From Methylobacterium sp. UNC378MF (GTDB taxonomy: Bacteria; Pseudomonadota; Alphaproteobacteria; Rhizobiales; Beijerinckiaceae): a stretch of 64,000 nt of DNA. This document shows, in pieces, positions 53,159 to 62,311 of this stretch (its first letter is position 1; each line of letters starts with the position of its first letter). Where the stretch lies: contig NZ_FMWU01000023.1 of assembly GCF_900103195.1 (NCBI RefSeq), positions 33,076-97,075 on the forward strand. Reading direction: 5' to 3'. The position numbers were made by a program, and so were the translations under genes. Below the pieces are notes generated by a model. The model did not search any database. It had not been told where the DNA came from and saw only the letters and a list, made by a program, of their open reading frames with translations.

Positions 53159-53359
53159 TCAGCCCTGCTTGGGCTTCTTGTTGGCGTTGTGGTGTCCGAT
53201 GGCGCAGCCCGCGGCGGCGCCCATCTTTCCATGACCGGCGACGTGCCCGGCGACGCCGCCGACCACGGCACCCTTGAGACAGCCCTTCGCCTCCGCCGGC
53301 GCGCCGGTGAGCAGGCCCGCGATGGCCAGGGCGGAAACGAGTGCGATCCGAGTCGTCAT
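53159..53359 (-). CDS. small exported glycine-zipper protein
   Basis: A 66-residue protein with a signal peptide (RIALVSALAIAGLLTGAPAEA) and a mature part of about 40 residues with glycine-zipper repeats (GAVVGGVAGHVAGHGKMGAA) and a basic, Lys-rich end (NANKKPKQG). Such proteins are common in the envelope of alphaproteobacteria, function unknown. AGGAGA lies about nine bases before the ATG. Confidence 0.8.
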   Translation of the reverse strand: MTTRIALVSALAIAGLLTGAPAEAKGCLKGAVVGGVAGHVAGHGKMGAAAGCAIGHHNANKKPKQG

Positions 53360-53466
53360 CGAGATTTCTCCTGTCGTTCCTGCAGCAACGGCCGCGCGGC
53401 CCGACCCGTTCCGCCGAACGGCCGGAACCGGAGAGCGCCTCAAGCCGCGTCCCGTGATGCGTGCCG

Positions 53467-54570
53467 TCAGCGTGCGAGCCCGGCCACCAGTCGCACGAGG
53501 TCCGCTTGGCGTGTCGCTCCGGTCTTGGCGAAAATCGCCTTCAGCTGCGTGCGCGCGGTCGCCGCCGTGATCGCGAACCGCGACGCGGCCTCCGCCAGCG
53601 AGGTCCCGCCGGACAGGGCCTGGGCAAGGCGCGCTTCCGCGGGCGTCAGCCGATATGCCGCCTGGAGGATCGCGGAGGTCGGCGCCGGCGGGGTCCCGGG
53701 AACGCTCCCGAGGAGCAGCGTGCTCGCACCCGCGAACAAGCCGCGGCTCGGCCCGACCAGCGGCACGACATGGATCACGATCGGCGGACCGCCCCGTCGC
53801 GCAACCACGATGGCGGAGATCGGCGGGCGACCGAAGGGCCGTGCCAGGGCTTCCAGCTGCCGGGCCGCCTCCGGATCCTCCGCGGTGAGGCGGCTGCCCG
53901 CGAGCTTCAGGTCGCGACCGAGGAGGCTACCGAAAGCGTCGTTCCAGCGGAGTGCCCGCCCCTCCGCATCGAGGATCAGGGCGGCACGATCGATCAGCTC
54001 GAAAGCCTGGGTCAGGCCCGCCAGGCGGGCCCGCTCGACCATCGCGGTCAGCAGAGCCGCGCGCTGCAGAAGCGGCGACAGGGTCGCGAGGCGCCGCTGC
54101 TCATGCGGCTCATACGGCCCCTGCTCGACGGTCCGCTGCAGAGAGAGGCACCAGAGCCGTCCCTTCACGGCAAAGCCGATGCCGGCAAACCAGCGCAGGC
54201 CGCGGGACGCGAGCAGATCCTGGTAGAAGGGCAGGCGCGCGATCTCTTCTTGCGTCGTGAAATCCTGATCCACCGCGATCCCGCGCGTCCGCATGAACGG
54301 GATGCCGCGGAGACGATGGTCCTCGCGGTGCCAGCCCTCGTCGAAGTAGCGGCGCGAGGCATCGGCGAGCGAGGCGGTGCAGAGGGATTCGAGGCTGGTC
54401 CGGTCGGATCGCAGGAGCAGGGCTCCCTCGCTGCCGGACGCTCGGACGGTGCGCTCGGCCAGATCGGGCCAGCGCGCCGGATCGATCACCGCCTCCTCGA
54501 GGTCTTCCCGGAAGCCAGCCTCAAGGTCGTCGTGCAGGCGGGCGAAGAGATCCGGCCTCACGCCCGACAT
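53467..54570 (-). CDS. LuxR-family transcriptional regulator
   Basis: A 367-residue regulator with a long sensor part and a C-terminal LuxR helix-turn-helix (LTPAEARLAQALSGGTSLAE, then TARTQLKAIFAKTGATRQAD). The middle (FELIDRAALILDAEGRALRW, then NDAFGSLLGRD) looks like a PAS-type fold and the N-terminal part (YFDEGWHREDHRLRGIPFM) like those of the large orphan LuxR regulators. The helix-turn-helix has Gln-Leu-Lys replacing the common HxxxI motif. The start at 54570 is chosen for the uninterrupted N-terminal domain. Two palindromes lie 91-129 bases upstream. Confidence 0.87.
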   Translation of the reverse strand: MSGVRPDLFARLHDDLEAGFREDLEEAVIDPARWPDLAERTVRASGSEGALLLRSDRTSLESLCTASLADASRRYFDEGWHREDHRLRGIPFMRTRGIAVDQDFTTQEEIARLPFYQDLLASRGLRWFAGIGFAVKGRLWCLSLQRTVEQGPYEPHEQRRLATLSPLLQRAALLTAMVERARLAGLTQAFELIDRAALILDAEGRALRWNDAFGSLLGRDLKLAGSRLTAEDPEAARQLEALARPFGRPPISAIVVARRGGPPIVIHVVPLVGPSRGLFAGASTLLLGSVPGTPPAPTSAILQAAYRLTPAEARLAQALSGGTSLAEAASRFAITAATARTQLKAIFAKTGATRQADLVRLVAGLAR

Positions 54571-55014
54571 GTGATGCGCCTCCGACGGAATGGAGATTGC
54601 CGCCCGGCACTGCACGGCCAAACTCTCGACTGCAGTCCGCGCGGCTCCAGACCTTCGAACTATAAATCACATTTATAAATCCGAGCAAGCAACGGATTTT
54701 CTACAGATTTCGGTCGACGGCACGCATGTCGGGCCTGCCGTGGCCCGGTCCGGTCCGACGCGTCCGCGGCGCGAGCGCCGGATCGGCGATGAAACCATAG
54801 GTGGCCCGGAGGGTGCGTCCACGGACCGGCCGGAGGCACGAACCCGACCGACATGGTTTCCAGGCGCGCGCAGACCGTGAACAGCGAGGTCGCGATACGG
54901 CGCCCCGGCAGCGCACGCGACGGGCTCGCGGCGCTGAAGGGGGGATCATCCCCTATCGGGATGCGTGCATTCCGTCCCGATCGCGGAGACCGGGCGGCCT
55001 TTCACCGGCCGGGG
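54571..55014. other. intergenic region upstream of the LuxR gene
   Basis: About 440 bases without a supportable gene. TATAAAT-CAC-ATTTATA (54661-54677) is a perfect 7-3-7 inverted repeat, and AAATCCG (54677-54683) pairs with CGGATTT (54693-54699) right beside it. The A/T-rich block 54658-54705 stands out from the flanking GC-rich DNA and is the likely promoter/operator of the regulator gene. The rest, 54710-55014, shows nothing clear. Confidence 0.55.
54661..54699. promoter_or_regulatory. paired palindromes, candidate operator
   Basis: Two abutting inverted repeats, TATAAAT-N3-ATTTATA and AAATCCG-N9-CGGATTT, overlapping at one base, 91 bases upstream of the LuxR-type gene. Dyad symmetry of this size suits binding of a dimeric regulator, possibly the LuxR protein itself. 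Confidence 0.45.
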
Positions 55015-56328
55015 CTATTCCGCCATCCTGAGACCACCGATCGCGCGATCGGTCAGCACCTCGTCGGCGATCGGCTCCTGGATCAAGGTCCAGTAGCCGA
55101 GGGCCGCGATGAGCGCGATGACCGCACCGGTGATGAACGCCATCGAGAAATGCCCCGTGCCGCCGACGATGAAGCCCGTCACGGTCGGTGCCAGGGCGCC
55201 CCCGATATAGCCGCCGAAATTCTGCATCGCGCCGAGGGAGGCGGTGCAATTGGCCGGTGCCGCCACGGAGGCCATCGCCCAGGCCGACGACGAACTCAGG
55301 TAGACCAGGAACAGCGAGGCCGAGATGCAGGCGATGGCGAGCGTGTCGCTCGGCGTCAGGGCGGCCACCACCGTGAAGGCCGCGGTCGCCACCAGCGAAC
55401 CGACCATCGGGATCTTGCGGCTGCGGATCGGGTCGACGCCCCGGCGCACCAGCATGTCCACTACCCGGCCGCCCAGGATCCCGCCCATCACGCCGAAGGC
55501 GAAGGGGATCGAGCCGACGAGGCCGGTCTTCTGGAGGGTGAAGTGCCGCTCGATTTCCAGGTAGCTCGGCAGCCACGCGGTGTAGAGCCAGGTCATGTAG
55601 ATGCAGCCGAAATAGCCGACGATCATCCCCCAGCTCGTGCGGAAGCCGAACAGCCGGCGCCACGCGCTCCAGGTGACCGGGCGGCTGGCATTCGGGGCAT
55701 CGCCCTCTTGGAGGAAGGCGCGCTCCCCCGGGGTCAGATCGGTCTCGCGCGGATTGCGGAAGACCAGATAGACGACAGTGGCGAGCACCAGCCCCGCCCC
55801 GCCCATGATCACGAACATCGCCCGCCAGCCGAAGCTCACCATCAGGAAGGTGAGCAGCGGCAGGGCCAGGAAGGTGCCGAGCGACGAGGCGCAGTTCCAG
55901 ATCCCCGTGGCGGTGCCGCGCTGGCGGATGTTGAACCAGTCGCGGGAGACCCGGGCGCAGGTCGGGAAATGCGGCGCCTCGCCGATCCCGAGCACGATCC
56001 GCGCGCTCACGAACTGCCAGAACGACGTCACGGCGCCCCCCAACATCTGGCCGAGCGACCAGCAGGTCAGGCCCAGCGTCAGCGTCAGGCGCGGGCCGAG
56101 CCGGTCCGCCAGGGCGCCGGCGGGCAGTTGCGCGAAGGCATAGGCCCAGAGAAAGGCCGAGAGCAGCAATCCCATGTCGGGGATCGAGAGGCCGAGATCC
56201 TCGCGGATCAGCGGGTTGGCCACCGCCAGGGTGGCCCGGTCGACATAGTTGACGACGCCCGCCGTCACGAGCAGGGCGAGCGAGATCGTCTGGATGCGGC
56301 GCACGCGCGGCGTTGCGGTCAAGGCCAT
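55015..56328 (-). CDS. major facilitator superfamily transporter (anion:cation symporter type)
   Basis: A 437-residue transporter with 12 helices. YVDRATLAVANPLIREDLGL, the A-motif region AGALADRLGPRLTL, RIVLGIGEAPHFPTCARVSR and RQRGTATGIWNCASSLG are hallmarks of the ACS family, which carries sugar acids such as tartrate, hexuronates or phthalate. The start at 56328 precedes the first helix by 15 residues. It is divergent from the DHH gene. Confidence 0.92.
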   Translation of the reverse strand: MALTATPRVRRIQTISLALLVTAGVVNYVDRATLAVANPLIREDLGLSIPDMGLLLSAFLWAYAFAQLPAGALADRLGPRLTLTLGLTCWSLGQMLGGAVTSFWQFVSARIVLGIGEAPHFPTCARVSRDWFNIRQRGTATGIWNCASSLGTFLALPLLTFLMVSFGWRAMFVIMGGAGLVLATVVYLVFRNPRETDLTPGERAFLQEGDAPNASRPVTWSAWRRLFGFRTSWGMIVGYFGCIYMTWLYTAWLPSYLEIERHFTLQKTGLVGSIPFAFGVMGGILGGRVVDMLVRRGVDPIRSRKIPMVGSLVATAAFTVVAALTPSDTLAIACISASLFLVYLSSSSAWAMASVAAPANCTASLGAMQNFGGYIGGALAPTVTGFIVGGTGHFSMAFITGAVIALIAALGYWTLIQEPIADEVLTDRAIGGLRMAE

Positions 56329-56507
56329 CGTGTCCTCCCGAATGACGGGCCCCTTGGGGGTCTCCGTGGCCAACCGGTGCTTCGCGACTCGTGGCGGCCC
56401 GGCACCATACTGCACCGATCGCCGCCGGACGGAAGGGCCATCGCCCCTCGCCTCCCGCCGCTGGGCGTCGTAGACCGGCCGCTCCGCCACCCTTCGAGTT
56501 CGGACCG

Positions 56508-57659
56508 TTGCGCCTGATCCAGATCACCCACCACGACCTCGACGGCTACGGAGCCTCCACGGTCGCCGCCGCCTGCGCGACGGTCGAGCGCGTCGTCCAC
56601 GTGCCCCGCTACAGCGATGTCGGCCCGGTCCTAGAGGACGAGATCAAGCGCCTCGGCCGCGCGGCGGAGCGCGAGGTCCTGCTGATGACCGACCTCGGCC
56701 TGGAGGAGCAGACCATCGCGGGCCTGAAGAAATTCGCCGCGATGAACCGGCGCCGCGAAGACGGGCAGAAGCACCGTCTCGTGGTCCTCGACCACCACAC
56801 CTCGTCCCTCGACCAGCTGCGGCGCCTGGGCCTTGAGCCGGCCCCAGACGCGGCGCGGCCGGCCCTCCACCGGGTCGACCTGGGCGATCCCGAGATCGCG
56901 GTGCTGATCGAGGACGACATCTGCGCGACGCGGATGACCTTCGACCACCGGGCCCTGTTCGCCACAAGCGAGCCCGAAACCGACCTGTCGAGTCTCCTGA
57001 GCGCGGTCGATGCCGTCGATCTCTGGCGCAAGGAGAGCCCGGCCTTCCGGGGCGGGCTCGCCCTGGACGAGCTGTTCTGGGAGGTCGTGTCGAGCTACGT
57101 GCCGGTCGGCCATCCCTGGCACGACCGATTCGTGTCCGACATCCTCCTCGCGGCCGCCGCTGCCCTGCGGGACGGCGCGAGCCCGGCCGAGCTGGAGCGC
57201 CGCGCCTCGGTGATCCGCACCGGCGTGGTGGACACCCTGCTGCGCGACGCGCCGGACGACGATCCGGCCTTGACCACACGCATGCGCCTCGCCCGGGCGC
57301 TCGCCCGCTCGGATTCCCTGTTCCGCCCGCTGAAGGACGGCACGCTCCTGTCCTTCGCCCTCGATTCGGGCACGTTCCAGCGGGTCTCCGACCTGATCAT
57401 GGATGCGGGCCGGGCCAAGCGCGTGGTCAACGTCCAGCGGATGGGGAACCTGTCGTTCCGGTCCAACGACGGCACGGCGCTCGACGGCGCCCGCCTGTTC
57501 CGCGGCGGCGGCCACCGCGACGCGGCCGGCGGCCGGCTTCAGAGCGGCTCGGCCTTCTCGATGACGGATGCGATCGCACAAGTTGAGCCGGTGCTGAACC
57601 CGGAGAAGCCGGCGGGGTCGGACAGCCCCTTCGCGGCGCTCAAGAACTGGAAGGGGTGA
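56508..57659 (+). CDS. DHH/DHHA1 superfamily phosphoesterase
   Basis: A 383-residue metal-dependent phosphoesterase-like protein. Motifs are THHDLDGYGAST (metal site 1), LLMTDLGLEEQ, VVLDHHTSSLDQL (the DHH) and the C-terminal GGGHRDAAGGRLQSG (DHHA1 GGGH..A.G). The fold is that of RecJ, NrnA oligoribonucleases and c-di-AMP phosphodiesterases, so the substrate may be a small oligonucleotide or cyclic dinucleotide; which one is unclear. Translation is taken from the TTG at 56508 (M-RLIQITHHDLDG); no ATG or GTG fits better. Confidence 0.88.
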   Translation: MRLIQITHHDLDGYGASTVAAACATVERVVHVPRYSDVGPVLEDEIKRLGRAAEREVLLMTDLGLEEQTIAGLKKFAAMNRRREDGQKHRLVVLDHHTSSLDQLRRLGLEPAPDAARPALHRVDLGDPEIAVLIEDDICATRMTFDHRALFATSEPETDLSSLLSAVDAVDLWRKESPAFRGGLALDELFWEVVSSYVPVGHPWHDRFVSDILLAAAAALRDGASPAELERRASVIRTGVVDTLLRDAPDDDPALTTRMRLARALARSDSLFRPLKDGTLLSFALDSGTFQRVSDLIMDAGRAKRVVNVQRMGNLSFRSNDGTALDGARLFRGGGHRDAAGGRLQSGSAFSMTDAIAQVEPVLNPEKPAGSDSPFAALKNWKG

Positions 57660-57712
57660 GGCGCGGCGGCCTCCGCCCCGCCAGCGCGCGCGGCGCAGAG
57701 GGGGAGCCCGGC

Positions 57713-58564
57713 CTAGAGCCGGAAATCCTCGCCGAGATAGAGCCGCCGCGCATCCGGGTTCGCCACGATCTCCTCGGGCGTGCCCTCGGTGAGGATGCGG
57801 CCGGAATGGGCGATATAGGCGCGGTCGATCAGGCCCAGCGTCTCGCGCACGTTGTGGTCGGTGATCAGCACGCCGATGCCGCGCTGCTTCAGGTGCTTCA
57901 CCAGATCCTGGATGTCGCCCACCGCGATCGGGTCGATGCCCGCGAAAGGCTCGTCCAGGAGCATGAAGGTCGGCGAGGAGGCGAGCGCCCGGGCGATCTC
58001 GCAGCGTCGTCGCTCGCCGCCCGAGAGTGCGATCGAGGGCGCCTTGCGCAGGCGCGCGATGTCGAATTCCTCCAGCAGCGAGTCGAGCTTGCGCGCGCGC
58101 GCCTTGCGGTCGGGCTCGACCACCTCCAGCACCGCGCGGATGTTGTCCTCGACGGTGAGCCCGCGGAAGATCGACGCCTCCTGCGGCAGGTAGCCGATCC
58201 CGAGCCGCGCCCGCTGGTACATGGGCAGGTGCGTGATCGGCAGGCCGTCCAGGGTGATGTGGCCGCGATCGGCCGCCACCAGCCCGGTGATCATGTAGAA
58301 GATCGTGGTCTTGCCGGCGCCGTTCGGACCCAGCAGGCCCACGGCCTCGCCGGTGCGCACGGTGAGCCCGGCCTCGTGGACGACCGTGCGGGCGCCGTAG
58401 CTCTTGCGCAGGCCGCGCACGCTGAGGATGCCGAGGCCACCCTCCTCGGCCGCGGACCAGCCGTCAGCCTCGGCGGCGTCGGGCTGCCGCACGCGCCGGC
58501 CGAACAGCCGGCCGAGCCAGCTGGTGCGGCCCGCCGGGTCCTGCGGGCCAGCCTGGAACGCCAC
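57713..58564 (-). CDS. lptB: LPS export ABC transporter ATPase
   Basis: A 283-residue ATPase of the LptB2FG complex, which pulls LPS out of the inner membrane. Walker A is LLGPNGAGKTTIFYMITG, signature IALSGGERRRCEIARALAS, Walker B FMLLDEPFAGIDPIAVGD, and the switch VLITDHNVRETLGLID. LptB of E. coli has 241 residues; here about 45 extra N-terminal residues precede the core. The best start is the GTG at 58564, just downstream of the lptA stop; there is no in-frame ATG before the core. Last gene of lptC-lptA-lptB. Confidence 0.93.
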   Translation of the reverse strand: MAFQAGPQDPAGRTSWLGRLFGRRVRQPDAAEADGWSAAEEGGLGILSVRGLRKSYGARTVVHEAGLTVRTGEAVGLLGPNGAGKTTIFYMITGLVAADRGHITLDGLPITHLPMYQRARLGIGYLPQEASIFRGLTVEDNIRAVLEVVEPDRKARARKLDSLLEEFDIARLRKAPSIALSGGERRRCEIARALASSPTFMLLDEPFAGIDPIAVGDIQDLVKHLKQRGIGVLITDHNVRETLGLIDRAYIAHSGRILTEGTPEEIVANPDARRLYLGEDFRL

Positions 58565-58572
58565 GGCGCCGC

Positions 58573-59241
58573 TCAATCGACCTGCGCCTTCGGCTTCGGC
58601 GGCTGGGTGCAGCCTTTCGCCTTGCCGTCCTTGGCGTCGGACTTCTCGCCGGGTACGAACAGGGCCGAGACGCGCCCGCCCGCGACCGGGTCCATGTTCG
58701 CCCGTCCCGTGTTCATGTCGTAGACGAGCCGCTGGCCGCGGGTGACGTTCTGGCACTGGCTCAGGACGACGTTGCCGGTCAGCACGATGCGCTTGGCATC
58801 CTGGTCGAACACCGCGTGGTCGCCGGTGGCGACCTGGTCCTTCTGCACCACCGTCACCGGGCCGGCGCAATCGACCTTCTGGATGCCGTTCTCGGCGGGA
58901 TTCCGCGGCGCCGCGTCGGCGCCCTCGTCCCTCGCGTCGCTCCGGGCCTCGGTCTTGGCCCCCTTGCCGGGAGCATCCTTGCCGCGCTTGTAGGTGACCG
59001 TCATGGTCGAGCAGCGGATCGTGCTGTCGCCCTGCACGGCCACGACGTTGCCGGCGAAGACCGCCTTGTTCTCCCGGTCGAACACGTCGAGCCGGTCGGC
59101 GTCGATCTTGATCGGATCCTTGCCGCCGCCGCCGATATTGCCGAAGGGCGAGTCCTTCCGCGCCGGCTTCTCGGCGAGCGCCGGGCCGGCGAGAACCAGC
59201 CCGGTCGCGAGGGCGGCGCAGAGGAGACGGGCGGCTCTCAT
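58573..59241 (-). CDS. lptA: periplasmic LPS transport protein (OstA-like)
   Basis: A 222-residue LptA with a Sec signal (CAALATGLVLAGPALAEKP). The OstA/LptA beta-jellyroll strands are DPIKIDADRLDVFDRENKAV, FAGNVVAVQGDSTIRCSTMT, and VATGDHAVFDQDAKRIVLTG. A Lys/Asp/Ala-rich insert interrupts the fold near residues 88-112. LptA forms the periplasmic bridge for LPS. Its ATG overlaps the lptC stop by ATGA, and lptB starts 8 bases after its stop. Confidence 0.92.
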   Translation of the reverse strand: MRAARLLCAALATGLVLAGPALAEKPARKDSPFGNIGGGGKDPIKIDADRLDVFDRENKAVFAGNVVAVQGDSTIRCSTMTVTYKRGKDAPGKGAKTEARSDARDEGADAAPRNPAENGIQKVDCAGPVTVVQKDQVATGDHAVFDQDAKRIVLTGNVVLSQCQNVTRGQRLVYDMNTGRANMDPVAGGRVSALFVPGEKSDAKDGKAKGCTQPPKPKAQVD

Positions 59242-59957
59242 CGCGCACCGCCCGCAGCTTCGGCGTCCGAGGTCAGGATGCGGGCCTGCGGCTTCTCCGC
59301 CTGATCCTCGTTGACGATCACGACATGGACCTTGCCCACGAAGGAGATCCGCTTGCCGTTCTCGACCACGTCGAGGGTCTCGGCGTTCACCGTGGCCCGC
59401 GGGCTCGAGACCGTGACGGGCTCCTGCGAGCTGATGGAGCCGGTCTTGAACGCCACGGCGGCCGAGCGCAGGCGCGCCTCCTCGCCCTTGTCGGTCCAGA
59501 TCCGGATGTCGTCCTTTAGGTCGAGCGCCTCGCGGGCCGTATCGAACAGGCCCGACGCTGCCGAGAGACGGGCGACGCCGCCCTGATCGTCGGTGGCGAT
59601 GTGGCCGCGCATCTGCTGCAGCTCGATCTGGCTCGGCTTGCGGACGTCCTGCAGGGCGGCGTCGGCGGTCACCTCGTAGCCGCGCGTACCCTGGCGGAAC
59701 CCCGCGAGCCGCGGGTTCTCCATCCGGACCTTCGAGCCCGCCAGCGTCACCGGGCCGACCGACACGCCCGGCAGCTGGGCCGCGAAAGGATTGAACAGGT
59801 AGCCCAGCAGCAGCGCCACCGAGCCCCCGGCGACCACCGGAATCAGGCGGCGCAGGGTGCGCACGCGTCCGCTGTGGCGATACGCCCGGGCGTGGGCCCG
59901 GGTCCGCGCCGCCGCGACCGCCTGTCCGTTGCCGGCTTCAGCCTCGACCGGGTTCAT
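59238..59957 (-). CDS. lptC: LPS export protein, bitopic inner-membrane subunit
   Basis: A 239-residue LptC. One membrane helix near residues 40-58 (LIPVVAGGSVALLLGYLFNP) follows a basic cytoplasmic N-terminus; the periplasmic part has LptC-like strands MENPRLAGFRQGTRGYEVTA, HIATDDQGGVARLSAASGLF and SPRATVNAETLDVVENGKRI. LptC accepts LPS from LptB2FG and hands it to LptA. The ATG at 59957 gives the usual length. Coupled to lptA by ATGA. Confidence 0.9.
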   Translation of the reverse strand: MNPVEAEAGNGQAVAAARTRAHARAYRHSGRVRTLRRLIPVVAGGSVALLLGYLFNPFAAQLPGVSVGPVTLAGSKVRMENPRLAGFRQGTRGYEVTADAALQDVRKPSQIELQQMRGHIATDDQGGVARLSAASGLFDTAREALDLKDDIRIWTDKGEEARLRSAAVAFKTGSISSQEPVTVSSPRATVNAETLDVVENGKRISFVGKVHVVIVNEDQAEKPQARILTSDAEAAGGAR

Positions 59958-60186
59958 GCAGCGTCCGTGAGGCGCGCCTGGCGCGCGCGAGAGGGTTCGG
60001 CTCAGACGCCTGCGGCCCCCACCGCGCCCGCGCCATCGGCCGGGCAATGATCCCGACCAATGGCGAAGTTATGGCTCGACCATTTCCGAATGATCAACCG
60101 AACCCGCAATCGTCGGGCGCGAATGTGTGTGGAGACACACGCCGCACGCAGCTTCCCGGCGGCGCGCGGCGGGTGTCTGCGTAGTG

Positions 60187-62019
60187 CTACGCGGCCCGCG
60201 CGGCCGCCAGGGCCGCCGCAACGGTCCGGGCGAAGGCGGCCGGATCGCGGGGGCTGTCCCCGTCCTGGATGCGGGCGAGGTCGAGCAGCGTGCCGGCGGC
60301 CTGCGGAACCTCTGATTCGGGCGCGGCGGCGAGCGCCCGAATCAGCGCGTGGCGGGGATTGATCTCCAGCACCGGCTGGCCGGCGCCGGCGCGCCCGGCC
60401 CGGCGCATCAGCCGCTGCATCTGCAGGTCGGGCCCGCCGGTCCCGGCCGAGAGAACGACCGCCGAATCAACCAGCCGGTCGGTGGTGCGCACGTCCGAGA
60501 CCTCGCCGCCCAGAGCCGCCTTCACGGCGGCCACGAACGCATCCAGGCCCTCGGGCGCCTCCGGCTGCTCGCCCTCCAGAGCGAACTTCGACAGGTCGAG
60601 GCCGCCCTTCGTGATCGAGCGGAGCGGCTTCTCCTCGAAGGTACCGAGCTGGTCCGGCCAGAAGGCGTCGACGTGATCGGAGAGCAGCAGCACTTCGAGG
60701 CCGCGGGCCTTGAAACCCTCGAGCTGCGGCGACGATTTCAGCGCCTCGGCATCGTCGGCGACGAGGTAGTAGATCGCCTCCTGGCCGTCCTTCATCCGGG
60801 ACACGTAGTCGGCCAACGAGGTCCAGCCCTCCACGGCCGAGGAGCGGAAGCGCAGCAGCGGCGCGATCTCGCCCCGGCGCTCGAAATCCTCGTAGATCCC
60901 CTCCTTCAGGACGGGACCGAAATTCTCCCAGAAGGGCTGGTAGCCTTCGGCGTCCTTGGCGCGGGTGGCGAGTTCGGACACGACGCGGCCGGTCACGGCC
61001 CGGCGGATCCGCGCGAGCGCCGGCGTCGACTGCAGCATCTCGCGGGAGACGTTGAGCGGCAGGTCCTCGGTGTCGACCACACCCTGAACGAAGCGCAGCC
61101 AGGGCGGGAGCAGCTCCGCCTCGTCGGTGATGAACATCCGCCGCACGTGGAGCCGGACCTTGCTCTGCCGCTCATTGTCGAGCGCCTGGAACGGCTTGGA
61201 GCCCGGCACGAACAGCAGCGCGGAGAACTCCAGCTGCCCCTCGGCGCGCCAGTGCAGCGTCGCCCAGGGCTTGTCGAAGTTCATGCCGACGGAGTGATAG
61301 AATTCCTCGTATTGCTCCTCGGTGACCTCGGACTTCGCCTTTCGCCAGAGCGCCGTGCCCTGATTGGCCGACTCGTCCTTGCCGTCGCGCACGACGGCGA
61401 TCGGAACGGTGATGAAGTCGGCCCATTTCCGCACGAGATGGTCCAGGCGGTAGGGCTCCAGATACTCGTCGGCATCCGCCTTGAGGTGCAGCACGATGTC
61501 GGTGCCGGGCTCAGACCGTGTCGCGGGCTCCAGCGTGTAGCTGCCCTGCCCCTCAGACGCCCAGGTCCAGGCCTCGTCGCTGCCGGCCCGGCGCGACGTG
61601 ACGGTGACGCGGTCGGCGACCATGAAGGCCGAGTAGAAGCCGACGCCGAACTGGCCGATCAGGCTCGGCCGATCCTCGGCCTTGGCGGATTCCAGAGTCT
61701 GCGAGAAGGCCCGCGTGCCGGAGCGCGCAATGGTGCCGAGGTTGGCGGCGAGATCCTCCTTGCTCATGCCGATGCCGGCATCCGAGACGGTGAGCGTCCG
61801 CGCCTCCTTGTCGGGCGCGATGCGGACCTTGGCGTCCGGCGGCAGGGCGCTTGCCGCCGAGGTCAGGGCCTCGAACCGCCGCCGGTCCATGGCGTCGGCG
61901 GCGTTGGCCACGAGTTCGCGCAGGAAGATCTCGCGGTCGGAATAGAGCGCGTGCACGACGAGGTCGAGGAGCCGGCCTACCTCCGCCCCGAACTCGTGCC
62001 GCTCGATCGTCTCGCTCAC
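60187..62019 (-). CDS. htpG: molecular chaperone HtpG (Hsp90)
   Basis: A 610-residue bacterial Hsp90. The N-terminal ATPase has ADAMDRRRFEALTS, VSDAGIGMSKEDLAANLGTI, IGQFGVGFYSAFMVADRVTV and SEGQGSYTLEP; the middle domain has YHSVGMNFDKPWATLHWRAE, GVVDTEDLPLNVSREMLQ and VLLLSDHVDAFWPDQLG; the C-terminal domain dimerises. All conserved Hsp90 blocks are present and the length is near the usual 620-640. ATG at 62019. Confidence 0.97.
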   Translation of the reverse strand: MSETIERHEFGAEVGRLLDLVVHALYSDREIFLRELVANAADAMDRRRFEALTSAASALPPDAKVRIAPDKEARTLTVSDAGIGMSKEDLAANLGTIARSGTRAFSQTLESAKAEDRPSLIGQFGVGFYSAFMVADRVTVTSRRAGSDEAWTWASEGQGSYTLEPATRSEPGTDIVLHLKADADEYLEPYRLDHLVRKWADFITVPIAVVRDGKDESANQGTALWRKAKSEVTEEQYEEFYHSVGMNFDKPWATLHWRAEGQLEFSALLFVPGSKPFQALDNERQSKVRLHVRRMFITDEAELLPPWLRFVQGVVDTEDLPLNVSREMLQSTPALARIRRAVTGRVVSELATRAKDAEGYQPFWENFGPVLKEGIYEDFERRGEIAPLLRFRSSAVEGWTSLADYVSRMKDGQEAIYYLVADDAEALKSSPQLEGFKARGLEVLLLSDHVDAFWPDQLGTFEEKPLRSITKGGLDLSKFALEGEQPEAPEGLDAFVAAVKAALGGEVSDVRTTDRLVDSAVVLSAGTGGPDLQMQRLMRRAGRAGAGQPVLEINPRHALIRALAAAPESEVPQAAGTLLDLARIQDGDSPRDPAAFARTVAAALAAARAA

Positions 62020-62311
62020 GGGTGATGCCTCCGCTGTGGGGAAAAACGCGGTGGCGATATGCTTGCGAACGCGGCCGTTTTCAATGTGCTGGCGGGCATG
62101 GCAGCGCCATTACGGCGGCCGGCCGCCCGCGTGGGATGCCCCTCAGAAGGTGCCGCTTCGCGGCCCCTGTCCGGGAACGGAGTGCGGGTTGATCGTCCAC
62201 GAGCCCTTCCCGGGCGCATGCGGCGCCAGCAGAGTGCGGCCCGGGACCCAGAACAGGACTCGTCGCGAAGCGGCGCAGCGGAACAGGGCGGCGCGGTGCC
62301 CGTCACGGAGC

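Noticed and set aside
54660..55014. Several short frames between the LuxR and MFS genes
   Set aside because: All are Arg/Pro/Gly-rich, lack ribosome-binding sites and overlap the A/T-rich control region or each other.
58565..59248. In-frame extension upstream of lptB
   Set aside because: It overlaps lptA in another frame and is composed of shadow-like Arg/Gly sequence; the first useful start is the GTG at 58564.
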